A program made the translations under genes and the position numbers. From Gonium pectorale (Eukaryota; Chlorophyta; Chlorophyceae; Chlamydomonadales; Volvocaceae), in NCBI GenBank assembly GCA_001584585.1, contig LSYV01000011.1:2361250-2425249 (forward strand): 64,000 nucleotides of DNA. The letters run 5' to 3'. Below are positions 1-10,599 of this stretch, one piece after another (the first letter of the stretch is position 1; the number at the start of each line of letters is the position of its first letter). The notes below the pieces were generated by a model. The model was given only the letters and a program-made list of their open reading frames with translations. It searched no databases and was not told where the DNA came from.

Positions 1-172
1 GGGGGNGGGGGGGGCGGGGGAAGGGGCGGGAAAGCGCAGACCGCTATAGGCCGCCCACGACCCGCAGTCGTTGTCCCTGTTCCTCCTCACCCGCCCGGTC
101 CCTCGTGTGTCCCTTCCAACGTCCCTTATCAGCCCCCTAACCCGACCCGACCCCACCCGACCCCGCGCTCAC

Positions 173-2579
173 AGTGCCGTCAGGGTCGGCGAAGAACACG
201 CGGGGCAGGTAGTCACCCCGTGGCGGCGAGAACGCCTCCTGCGGCGGCCGGGCAGTGCGGGGCGGGACTAGGTGCACGGCAGGCAGGCAGGCTGGCTGGC
301 GGGTCAAGACGGTCTGAGGGGAAACGGTCACGCGCGAGGGCAGTCGCGGAGCAGACAGCCGAGGCAGGCGAACGCGAGCCGCAGCAAACAGGAACCCCCT
401 TGACATTCACCCGCCCACCCATCCACCCACCCGCCAAGGGCGCTCTCCTCACAGCAGCTCTCCCGGCCCTCACCCGAAACGGGCCCCGGAACCACGATGG
501 GACCCCTTGCAACCTCTCCCAACCCCCGCACACGCCCCCGCCCCGCCCACGCGCCAGGCCCAGGCCCAGGCCGCACCCCCAGCTCCAGCGCGTAGTCATC
601 CAGCGCCAGCACCGCAAGGAACTGCGCGGTGAGGGACGACAGGGTGGTCCGGTCTGCGAACCGGGCCGAACACGGGCACGGGGCAGGAGCGAGGGCAGGA
701 GCGAGGGGTGTCACAAGGTGAAGCGATCCAGCCAGTACGGCACGCACGGGTTTTCGTACGGTTCGCAGTGTCATGGGCCGTGCGCCAATTTGCCTGCCTG
801 CCTGACTGACTGACTGACTGCGTGTGCTACGCGGCCCCCACCCGCAGACCGGCCCATGTCCAGGTGCGGCAAGTCTCCGGTGCCCAGGCGTTTGGGTACA
901 TAGATTGGCCAGCTAATACCCAGTCACGCGAGCGTGCAGCCTCCTCGCCAGATCCCGTAGCGCCGTACGGAGGTACGGCAGTGTCCCCACTCCCAGCCAC
1001 TACCGCCCTTCCCTCCTCGTACATGCTCCCTCATAGCGCCATCGACAACGCCACTGACGCTACAGCCAGTCCGCCATGCCGACCAACTACCAAGAGCAAG
1101 CCACCGACCACCAACAATCAACCGTCGCACCTAACTGCGTCCAGCTTTCCATGAATTCCCGGCAGTCGGCGCAGCTGCGGGCGTTGGGCGGAGGGCATTC
1201 GCAGGCGGTTTGGGGAGTGGGGGCAGGAGCCGTTGGGTGGGTGGGTGGGGCGCGCGGCGGTTTCTGTTTCATCTGCGCGCCTGGGGCATGGCGGCCGTGG
1301 TAGGGTTCGGAAAAAGCGCGTGCACATGAAGTGTTGATGTCTGAGGGGCAAGGCCGCATGCCCATCATGCCCGTAAAACCCGCCCACCCTTCCCGGCCAG
1401 AGGCGGTTGGCAGCCTCGGGGGGAACCCTCGGATGGGAGCGGAGGCGGACCGCGGCGGAGGCGCCCGGCTATCCCAGCCGACAGGCTCCAGCTGTGGCGA
1501 GACGCCGCTGCCTGCACAGCCCAGACTGCTGAGCCAGGGAGCCATCCCCACCACCACCGCCGCCGCCCCCGAGGCCCCCGAGCGCCCGAGGGCGCCAGTA
1601 GTACCTGCAAGCCCCTGCCCCCTCGACGCCCGTCCTTCAATTCCCTAGTTTTCCAACCTCATGAGGCCCGGAGCATGCGCTGGGCGGGCCTCTATGACGC
1701 GACCGCCCGCAGTGGCAGGGCAGTGGGGCCGGTCCAAGCCCTGCGCCACAATCCCCCACCCCACCATTCCGCCCCCCATGCTATGTATGTTGCAAGCACG
1801 ACAAGCGTGCTCAAACAGGTTCAAAAAGGCTGACGAACAAGAGCAACCTAGCCGGCAGCCCATGTACCCGCACCCGCCCCATGATGTGTATGGACTGTAC
1901 GGCACCCAAGTCGTGCGCGTGCCTTGCCTAGCGCACTGCAAGGCAACCATGCCCCTTAGATGAATTGGCCGGTTTATGCTCGGGGCCCTGCCAGGCGGCC
2001 CTCCTAGGCGCCTCCATCAAGACTCAAAGAGCGACATGATCCGTCAGGCAGTCAGGCCCGGGTCTCACGATCGAGAGCTGAGGACGTAGACGAGCGGCTT
2101 GCGGTTGCGCCGCAGGTCAATCTGCCGCCGAGGGGAGCAAGAGCAGGCGGGGCAGTCGTGAGGGGCACGGTGAAGCGGGACGGCAGCTTCAGTTCTGAAG
2201 TCCTCAGCGCGTTGCAAGAGCAATGAAGGGGGTCCAGGGTGAGGCGCGTTGACGCTGCTGGCTCAACTGGCCGGCGAGCGGCTACGGATGCAGTCCTACC
2301 CCTCCACAACCGAAAACCACGCCAGCTCTGTGGCCTCTCGTCTTCCCGTCATTCCCCGCAGCCCCCATCAGTTTGTGCATCCTCACTCTGCCAGGCAGAG
2401 GCAGGCATGCGAGCTCGACGCACCTCCTTGAGCATTTTTGGCGATACCCAGTTTGCGCCCGTCTTCCGAAACTCTTCCCGGATTATCCTTGATAGTTCAG
2501 CTGCTTTATCAGCATCTATTGCTGTCGCGGGGCGCGTGCCACAGAGCGCAAGCAGCAGCACAAGGGCGAACGCGAGCAT
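173..2579 (-). CDS. TXNDC12/AGR-like ER thioredoxin-domain protein, 3' end beyond the window
   Basis: A secretory-pathway thioredoxin-fold protein, probably a thiol oxidoreductase of the ER lumen. I assembled five exons, read on the minus strand: 2579-2424, 2121-2069, 1174-1131, 653-577 and 238-173. All junctions keep frame and give 132 residues. The N-terminus is a signal peptide (MLAFALVLLLALCG). Exon 2 carries the strand RKPLVYVLSS. Exon 3 supplies the redox motif CADC followed by REFMESW, matching WCGAC-KALKPKFAES in TXNDC12. Exon 4 gives LSSLTAQFLAVLALDD, like the ELSHNFVMVNLED helix-strand. Exon 5 gives GDYLPRVFFADPDGT, containing the cis-proline strand (YIPRILFLDPSG in the family). The TXNDC12 alignment is from general family knowledge. 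About 40 C-terminal residues and any ER-retention signal should lie beyond the left edge; I found no convincing last exon in bases 1-172. It is divergent from RIT1 across about 340 bp. The 2122-2423 intron and the start codon are well supported; exon 3 is short but is fixed by phase and the CxxC motif. Confidence 0.8.
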
Positions 2580-2915
2580 TCTTCAGCCATGTAACAAGCG
2601 CTGTTTATACACTATTCGCACTGCAACCCGTTGCATATGCACAGTTGTCGCCTCTCCGTGCCGTTTATCATAACCGTCGCCGTGCGGAACCTGCCCTGCG
2701 GAATGCACGCATGGCGCATAGAGTGCATGCTCGGACACAACGACATAGATCTTGTCACTACTGACACATAATTGGTGCTTGCTTTTAGCCTGCGCTTTAC
2801 GCCGACAGTGACCTGAGTTCGGTGCTGCACAAGAGCACACAGTGGGTAAAGTCGCATTAATAAGGCGCTCAATTCAGCCCTTATGCGGAAGCGAACCCGT
2901 GGAAGTAGCTAGCGC
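2580..2915. promoter_or_regulatory. Divergent intergenic region between TXNDC12-like gene and RIT1
   Basis: This 336-bp interval separates two start codons on opposite strands, so it must hold both promoters and both 5' UTRs. It is clearly less GC-rich than the surrounding coding DNA. I see no unambiguous TATA box at a fixed distance from either start. Confidence 0.5.
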
Positions 2916-5900
2916 ATGATGATGGCCGACTTCGTCTCTCCAACACACGAGAGCATATGGAAGGTGACCCGGCAGTTAAAGAAGGAACAAAGCAGCCTCT
3001 ACAACTGCGTCGCCTCGGTGCTGTCAGATGCGGCCTTCGTCATGGAAATTCAGGCGCTCTACCCGGTGCGAGTTGCTTCAAATGCGTGTGCGAGTTTGGA
3101 TATGGCTGTACTCTAAAAGCGAGCGGTGGGCATTGAGCTGTCTGGAACTACGGCAACGTGCCGCCGCACGTGTGCGACCCCACCCCACTGCCCCCCGACG
3201 ACATATGAACCCACCTCCCTCGCCCACATCTCTTACCCCCTCTCCTCCTTCTCAGGGCACCCCCTTGCTGGCCAACCTGCGGTGCGGCCTGTGGTACACG
3301 CGCTGCCCCGACGGCACGTGCTACTTCAAATCCACGGACGGCCACAACGGCAACTGGTCGTTCTCGTGCACACGGCTCAACTGGAATGTGTGTGAGCTGG
3401 CAGCCTCGCACGGAGGCGTCATCATTGTTGACGCGACCCGAAAGGGAAAGCGCTTCCCGGTGAGGGTTGATCCTGGGTGCCTGGCACTGATGGCGAGCTT
3501 GGGCCAGCCCAGGGCTTTCGTTGAGCTTGCATGGACATAAACATGGTTTGGACACATCATATGCCCAACTTGGTTAACGTCGCGGTGCGATGCGGTGCCT
3601 GCCTTGGCTTGTGCAGGGGTTTAGCATCGCAACCGAGTATTACACGTGCCATGCTGCCATGACAGCTTAGACAGGCCATTCCTAGGTTGCTTGGGTAGCA
3701 TGTGGGTGTCTGTCTCATCACAGCGGATGCGCAGTGTACGTTTGCCACATAGCTCAGAAGCTGGCCCACATTAAGGTCTCCTCGCCACTGCCGGCCCTCC
3801 TAGGACGCCATGACAAAAACCATCCCCATTTGGGCGGCAGTGGTAAACCGCGCCGTTGCCCGGAAGCGCGCCGAGGCAGCGGCGCGGCAGGCGGCCGTCG
3901 TGGCCGCCGCGGCCGAGGAGGCGAGCGCGGCAGCCGCCGCTTCAGCTGCCGCCGCAGCCGAATCTGCATCATATCCGCAACCAGACCCACAGTCCATCGG
4001 GAGTACACTCCAAGTTAGCCCACTGCAGCAGGAAACGGTTGCCACCCAAATGACCGAGGCGTCGACGGCAGCGGTGCCCCTGAACCCGATCGGGGCGGCC
4101 GAGTCCCCCATCATGATGGGCCGCTGCTGCGGCTCGGCGAAGCGTCTGACTGCCTCCGCCGCGGCGGTGGCCATCGACGCGGAGAGCTGCGCGCGCGTGG
4201 GCTCTCTGAGCATGTGGCTCACAAGCCCAGTGGGGATGGCGGCCTGGGAGGCAGCCGGCTCGCCGCCGGGCAGCCGCGAGCCGTCACTGGGCGGCCGCTC
4301 CCCGCTCGCGAACGGGCAGGAGGATGCGGACGGCGGCAGGCCGGCAGGCTGGGCGGGTGGTCACGGGACCGGAACGCCGGCGGCCGCGGAAGAGGTAGAG
4401 CCCACCTGCGGCGCGGAAGGGCCCGCATCGCACGCGGGTCTGCACGCCAGCGGCGCCGGCTGCAACAGCGGTGTCTCCGTGGCGCTGGCGGAGAGCGTCA
4501 TGGCTTCCGCTCGGCAGGGCGCGGCTGGGGACGACGTTCCGTCGCAGCCGGGCCCCACCGAGGCCGCCCGCCTGCCCGTGCCCCAGCCCCGGGCTGATGG
4601 CTCGGCTAGCAGCTCCTTTGTAAGCACCTGTCTGCTACTTGTCGACGGTGGGCCGGATCGCTCCGCCAACGCGGACGCCTGCGCCGTCGGTGCCACTGTT
4701 GAATCGTCGGCTGGTGCCCTATCAGTTGCTGCCGCTGCTCCCGCGGCTGCGGTTGCGTCGTCGGAGCCGGAGTGCGGCGTGGACCTAGGGGCTGCCTCGG
4801 CCTCGCACGTCAGCTGTTCTCCGGAGGAGGCATGGCGGCGGGCGCGCGACTTCGGGCCCGTCGTGGAGTGCGGCGAGGAGCAGCCGCGCTGCTGCGACTG
4901 CGGCCTGCTGTTTCCGACGGCCTACTCCGAAACCTGGCACCACGACGTCGACGGCGGCAGCTCCGACGCCTGCACCATCCACTCCACCGTCGACTCCGCG
5001 TCGGGGTCTGAATCCTCGTCCTCCTCGGCTGGCGTGAGCCGCAGCGGCAGCTGCTGCAGCGACCAGAGCGACGGTGGCATCGACACCGCCGCCGCCGCGG
5101 CCGGCGCCGGCGGCGGCCGCTCGCGGTGCCGCCGCTGCAGCGGCGGCACCGTCAGCGGCAGCTCGCGCTCTGGCGCGTGCTCGCCGTCCCGGCGCGCCGG
5201 CGCGCCTTGCATGCCGGCGGCGGCTGGCGGCGTGGCGCAAGGCGGCCCCGGGGTTGACGCAGAACAGGGAGGCGCGCCACCGGAGGCGGCTGAGCCGGAG
5301 TGGGACGAGCGGCTGCACCTGCCGCTGTGGATTTCCTCCAATGAAAGGGCCCAGATAGAAGCGAGGCTGGACGGCTGGGTGGACTCGCTGCTGCGGGTTG
5401 GCGCGGACGTCGAGGGGCTCGCAAAGGTGCGGACTGGGGACAGGGCGTGCGGGGCGTGCGGCCGAGGCGCGCATTGGGGCACTACCTTTCGGCCGGCTGG
5501 GATGCTGGGATGCGATGCTGGGACGAAACTGTAATGGCACTTGGGGCCCAGGCCCCCCAATTACTCCGTAACTCTTGGCGCTTCCAAGGCTTCCAAGACT
5601 TCCAAGGCATAACCAACACAACTTTTTATGACCAACTACCGTACCCCATGTCAACGTGACGTCCTTGCAGCACCTGCGCAAGCCGCTGCGGCCGCTCTGG
5701 ATCAGCCAGTCGTCGACCATCTGGGTCGACCAGGTGGCGCAGCCCGACCAGCTGCCCTTCACGCCGCTCTACCTCATCTCCGCCTCGCAGCCGCACTCAT
5801 ACGTGCGGCAGGCCGGCGCCGCCAGCGACGACGACGGCAGCGACGGCGACGGCTGCGATGCGTCGCCCTGCGCTGCCTCCGCTTCCATCTCCGCTGCTGC

Positions 5901-7456
5901 TGCGGCGGCGGCCTCCGGGTGCGCGGCGCCGTCGCGGCAGCACCCTCGTCGCGCGCGCCACGCTGCGCAGCACCACCGCCCGCACGCTTGGACGTACGTG
6001 TACGTGCCGGGGGCGGGCGACGACGAGGAGAGCTGGGCCGCGGGCCTCACGCCCGCCGTGTTCTGGGCGCACTACCCCCGGCTGCTCCGCGCGGGCCCCG
6101 CCGGCGTGCACGACGCCGTACGCAAGCTACTGCAGCAGGAGGCCGCGGCCCTGGCGGCTCACGGCACAAACAGCAGCATCGTCGCGACCCACGGGTCGGC
6201 GCCCGCCAGCGGCGACTCGGCCTTCGCGGCGGCGGCCGCTCAGGCAGCGGTGGCCGTGGCGGAGCCGACGGCGGCGGGCTACGTCGCCCCTACGGATGAC
6301 CACCACCTGCTGCCATCCGGCTGCCGCCGTAGCGCCGGCGCTAGTGCGGTTCCGGTGGCGGGCCCGGGCGGCATGTACTTCTTGGGCAACACCCGCATCG
6401 CGCTAGGGGACCTGTCGGCGGGCGCCGCGCCCGACGTGTGGCTCCACGTGCACGCAGTGCTGAGCTGCGGCGTGCAGCAGCACCCGTCCATGGCGGCCGA
6501 GGTGCAGTGGCTCGCGTCGGGCGGCGGTGACCACGGCGCTGCGGCGGCCGGTGAGGCTGCTGGGTCCGGGGCGCAGGAGGGAGGCGCCGACCGCACCGCT
6601 GCTGGCGGCGGGGCTTCGGCGCCCGTGCACTTGCCCGCGGACGCCGGCGACGATGAGGGCTTCAGCTTCCGGCCGCCGGCCCCGGCCGAGTGCCATGCGC
6701 ACCGCCAACACCACCACCATCACCACCGGCACCACCACCACCATCACCACCACCATCATCAGGCTCCGCGCTACCTGCACCTCCCCGTGCAGCACTTCAA
6801 GCACAGCCGCACCAGCCTGGCGGAGCAGCTGGAGCCCGCGCTGCGCTTCCTGTCGCACCACCTCAGCCTCGGCCGCACAGTGCTCATCCACGACACCAAC
6901 GGTGCGTGTGCGCGCGCGTTCGGGGTGGCGGCATACAGGCGCTGCGAGGCTTACACGGTAGCGGTAGTGAGGTGATCAGGAACAGGCCGAGTGTACATAC
7001 ATGCGGGTGCGCATGCATCATGGCCTGGTGGCGGACTGGTCCCAGGCGTTGCCAGGCGCCGAGTGCACACCTTTCTGTCTTAAGACTGTCTGAAACATCC
7101 GAAAACTACAATCCGTGCCGCCCGCAGGGCTGGACACCTGCGTCTGCATCGCCGTGGCCGCGCTGCTCGCCTGCTACGGCCCCTGCGGCGCGCAGTCGGC
7201 CGAGGCGGGCGGGCCAGCCTGGCTGCAGTCCTACGCCGGACCGGGCGCGCCCGCTGGCGGCAGCCCCAGCAAGGACGCGGTGCGGCAGCGGCTGGCGTTC
7301 GTGAGCGGCTGCTACCCGCCCGCCCGGCCCACTCGCGGCATGCTGCGGCAGGTGTACAACCATTTCGTGTCGCCGGCTGCAGCGACGGCGACGGCGAGGG
7401 TGGAGCTTGGGGGACACCTGGATGGGGAGGCGGATGTTGAGGAGGAGACCGAGTAG
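2916..7456 (+). CDS. RIT1: tRNA A64-2'-O-ribosylphosphate transferase (initiator tRNA modification)
   Basis: Modifies A64 of initiator tRNA-Met with a 2'-O-ribosyl phosphate, which keeps it out of elongation. Exons: 2916-3065, 3256-3459, 3804-5426, 5671-6901 and 7128-7456; 1178 residues. Family blocks are clear: RQLKKEQSSLYN at the N-terminus, LANLRCGLWY, CYFKSTDGHNGNWSFS, GGVIIVDATRKGKRFP and TKTIPIWAAVVNRAV, then LPLWISSNERAQIEARLDGW, LRPLWISQSS, MYFLGNTRIALGDLS and a C-terminal dual-specificity-phosphatase-like segment (VLIHDTNGLDTCVCIAVA). Yeast and plant members are about 500 residues; the excess is Ala/Ser/Gly-rich sequence inserted after residue ~135 (to ~620), more at ~690-740 and ~870-920, and a His-rich run. 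The usual HCxxGxD signature of the C-terminal domain reads HDTNGLD here, so the first Cys is replaced. The start is the first of three consecutive ATGs and fits the family N-terminus. Identity is very secure; exact extents of insertions are approximate. Confidence 0.93.
5578..5607 (+). repeat. Short direct repeats in RIT1 intron 3
   Basis: Three imperfect copies of CTTCCAAG(G/A)C lie end to end within the 244-bp intron between RIT1 exons 3 and 4. Confidence 0.6.
6709..6759 (+). repeat. Histidine-codon run inside RIT1 exon 4
   Basis: Seventeen codons, sixteen CAC/CAT (His) and one CGG (Arg), form a trinucleotide tract in frame. It sits between the low-complexity insert and the conserved YLHLPVQHFKHSRTS block, so it is a linker rather than part of the fold. 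Confidence 0.9.
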
Positions 7457-9728
7457 GCGCCAGACGGGAACGGTCGCAGGTGGAGATTCGCGAGGAGTGG
7501 GAGGAGGAGGAAGTGTGCTCTCCGTAGGGAAGAGGCGTGCATCGGAGCGCAGTTGTTGCCGCCTGGTGTGCAGCGTTCATCGCCTTCTTTACTAGAGAGT
7601 TTCCGGATACGTCCTGACCAGCACCCCCTGGGTCTGCCACCCTTTGCGTGCACGGCAGTCCAGAGCTGAGTTCTGTGCAGTGTCACACTCAGGATGTGTC
7701 GTATGCCTTGTTCCTTTTCAACACTCAGGATGTATCTGTCTATTTTGTTAGGCTGAGTTTTGTACGGCTGTCGATGAAGCGGCCGGCCCGCGATCACCAC
7801 GTACAAGGGGCCAATGACCGCCGACCACGCGGTTTGAGCGACTTCCCGTTTGCTGTGAGAGAACGGCCTTAGAGCAAGTGGGAGAGCAGCTTGCAGCGCT
7901 GATTAGCAGTAACCCACCTTGTACCGTAAGATGCCCTGGGATCCTGGGCGGTGAATCTTGCCTTGGGTCCTTCGTCGTTGCGTGCGTCCCGCGGATGCGA
8001 TAAGCGGGTGCAAGGGCGTGTCTTCGTTTCAGTTTGCTACTGATAAGTGCCATGCGCGAATAGATCGGCGTCACGAAGTACAGGGACGGTACTTCTGGCC
8101 TGGTTGCGCTGGCCGTGGTCCTCGATACTGCAGCGGTTGTGCTGCGGTGTGACTGGCTGGCGACTGACTGACTGTCTGACTGACTGGATTGCACAGAGAA
8201 GACAAGAGGTTGGGGAGCTTATGCTTGGCGACTGGGGACTCGGGACTAGGGTGTGTAGCCGCGCTGGCCGTCAGGCGCGCCGGTTTCCAGCAGCGATAGG
8301 GCTCGGACGACGACGTGGGGGATGCTCGGGCCCTGTAGGCTGTGGGTTGTTGCATGCACTCGATTGACACTTGGACCATGGCGGCCGAACGACGGACCCA
8401 CGTCACATCTTTCGAAGCGGCTGAGGGCTGGTGCAGGGCAGGGAGGGCAGGTCGGCAGTATACGGGCGGTGTGTCAGGAGGTTCGTGTAGCGGATGCGGG
8501 TCACATCAGACATCAGGCGACTGACGCAGCTGCTCCTAGGGTTTTCCCGCTCCGGTATTGCCCCGCGGCTAGGCGCATGGTACTTAATTGTTGGATGCCG
8601 CAGCAGCTGGCGCACGCTGCCACTGCTGGCTTTAACGCACTGATGGGCTCGATACAAATGGACTCCCTAGGGTAACTCTGCAGCCCGGCGTGTGGGTTGA
8701 TTTTCCATGGTCACACAGGGACCACACAGATGGTGACTGGTGTTGTACCCGACCCAGGAGCGGTTACGAAGTAGTGTGTCCCCAGCACTCCCATCGAGCC
8801 GCCCGGTCCGATTGAGATGTGCTTTCCCGAGGCTGTAGTGCTGCGCGGTAACCTTGCAAAATGTTACTGCGGAACGTTTCGCGCTGTTCACTTTTTGCAT
8901 CGTGCGTGGTTGTTTGTCACGTGTGATGCCCGCCCCCGCTGGGGCAGCGCTGGGGCCAGCGTCCACGCGTGAATGTAATCGAGAAACCGAGCATCTGCAG
9001 ATTTCTCTTTTTTCGAGCAACCGAAGCAACCAAGCCGTGGACACCCCACAGTGTGCCCTCGCAAGATGGGCCCTGCTGTGCGTCCTGCTGAGCGCACGCC
9101 CCGCTGCGCTGCCCCATGCGGTGCAGTCCGTGGGGTTTGGGAGCTCAAATGCCGAGGGGATTGCGTGGCCAGCATCGGTTTCCACCTTCCAGAACCCAAA
9201 GTGGAACGCCCAAGGTCCCGGAGTCACGTGCAAATCCCAACCCGCTTGGCTAGCCGTTTTCTGTTGCCGTGGCTGCTGCGGCCGCACTACAGCTCAGTGG
9301 CCTACTGTGCGGACGCACGCCGCGCGAGTCGTGACACGCAAAGAAACGCACGCGCTGCGCACTGTCCACACCTGCTGGCTTGAGGGACTGGTGGCGAACA
9401 GCGGGTGTATGTTCAGGTGCGAATTCTTCCCTGGGGGCGGCCAGTACTCCTGTCGGGCTGCCCACCGGCTCCACGCTTCACATACATGGTTGGTCATCCC
9501 CTGAGTGGTGTATGCAAACTCTTGATGGACACGTTGATGGATCATGGTGCGGGCTTCGCACCTCGGACCCGCCACGAACCCTATTCTCCGCTTGTGTCGT
9601 ACGGACGTCGCATGCGACGATTCCTTTGAATCCCTCTCCATATTGTAAAGTAGAAGTATTGTTGCACTCGCTCAAACACACTACGTCCTTTAGCTAAATT
9701 ACCGTCCGGGACAGAACAAGCCACAACC
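7457..9728. other. Intergenic region downstream of RIT1
   Basis: About 2.27 kb without a gene I can support. The left part should contain the RIT1 3' UTR. The right part should hold the promoter of the small gene starting at 9729. Two open frames (8854-9504 plus, 8667-9287 minus) overlap each other and lack splice context, family similarity and the GC-ending codon bias of genuine exons here. A GACT-rich simple repeat is present near 8160-8188. Confidence 0.5.
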
Positions 9729-10179
9729 ATGGGCAAGGGTGGAGGTGGTGTGCTGTCGAAGAAGAACAAGAAGGCAAGCATCACGGAAGTCAGACGTGCA
9801 CAAATTTAGGACTAGGGCTGCGTGCGTTGGGGCAACATCCTGATTCATTCCCCCCCTGGGTATCCCGCGACCACTTCGAGAGTTGATTGCCATCTAGTGA
9901 TCACTGATAGTCCACGAGAGTATCAATCTGGCACTCAAAATATCCTGACGCTGAATTTGCCTCATTTCGTGCTCGCAGGGCGAGTCGGCAGCGGCCGAGC
10001 CGACGCCGGCTGCGACGCCGGTTGCGGCAGCAGCCGCTGAGGCAGCGCCGACTGACGTGCCTGCGGCCGCTCCCGCTGCCGCTGAGGTTCCGGCACAACC
10101 CGCGCCTGCCGATGCCGCCCCCAGCCCTGCCCCCTCCAACCAGGCAAGTGGGTCATGCAAACATGCTCGTAGATGGTGA
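9729..10179 (+). CDS. Small Lys-start, Ala/Pro-rich protein of unknown function
   Basis: I do not recognise this protein. Exon 1 (9729-9773) encodes MGKGGGGVLSKKNKK after the context ACAACC-ATG. An intron with a GC donor (AAG-GCAAGC) and a good CTCGCAG acceptor joins it to exon 2 at 9979. Exon 2 encodes GESAAAEPTPAATPV and continues Ala/Pro/Glu-rich to ...PSPAPSNQ. Read straight through, the frame stops at 10177-10179, giving 81 residues. However, a second GC-type donor (CAG-GCAAGT) lies at 10144, so the true 3' end may be spliced to an exon I could not identify. The strong start context, clean first junction and very GC-biased codons argue that it is real. It lies just upstream of, and on the same strand as, phosphoglycerate mutase. 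Confidence 0.5.
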
Positions 10180-10599
10180 TCAATTGGGATGTGGGGTTGT
10201 CGAGGGCTGTTGAGGGGGGCCTCGTACGCAAAGGGCGCGGGGTCTGAGACCCTGGTTGTTGGAGCGAACCCTACACACGGCCACTATAATGCATAAGAAC
10301 ACATGCAAATTGGCCACACTCACAGCACAGTTGTCCCGCCCGCTGCTCACTGCTATGCTTTTTTGGGAGGGCGGCCGGCAACTCTATACTTGTTGGGCAT
10401 CTCCGCGCGAACCGCCAATGGTACTCGCTGTAGGCAACGTTGTTCACAACGCAAATTAAATCTTCGGTGCATGATATCCGCGCCTACAAAGCCAGCCCCG
10501 CCCAACTTACATACTACGCCCAAAGTCAATCAATTCGTCACAGTTCTGCCGCGGCCAAAACGCAAAAATAATACACAATCTCCTCCACAAAAGCAGAAG
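10180..10599. promoter_or_regulatory. Upstream region and 5' UTR of phosphoglycerate mutase
   Basis: A 420-bp gap between the small Ala/Pro-rich gene and the iPGAM start. The stretch from about 10450 is A/C-rich and purine-poor, ending in CAAAAGCAGAAG-ATG, as expected for a transcribed leader. The reading frame stays open upstream of the ATG, but without algal codon bias. Confidence 0.45.

Noticed and set aside
4785..5762. 325-codon minus-strand frame opposite RIT1 exon 3
   Set aside because: Mirror of the Ala/Ser/Gly insert on the coding strand; repetitive Arg/Ala translation with no family match.
8854..9504. 216-codon open frame on the plus strand and an overlapping 206-codon frame on the minus strand
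   Set aside because: No family resemblance, no GC-ending codon bias, and both strands are open over the same stretch, which is common by chance in GC-rich DNA.
10303..10599. N-terminal extension of iPGAM upstream of the chosen ATG
   Set aside because: The frame is open, but the sequence lacks coding bias, and family members begin near MAHDYTLKP; the resulting 557 residues match the expected length.
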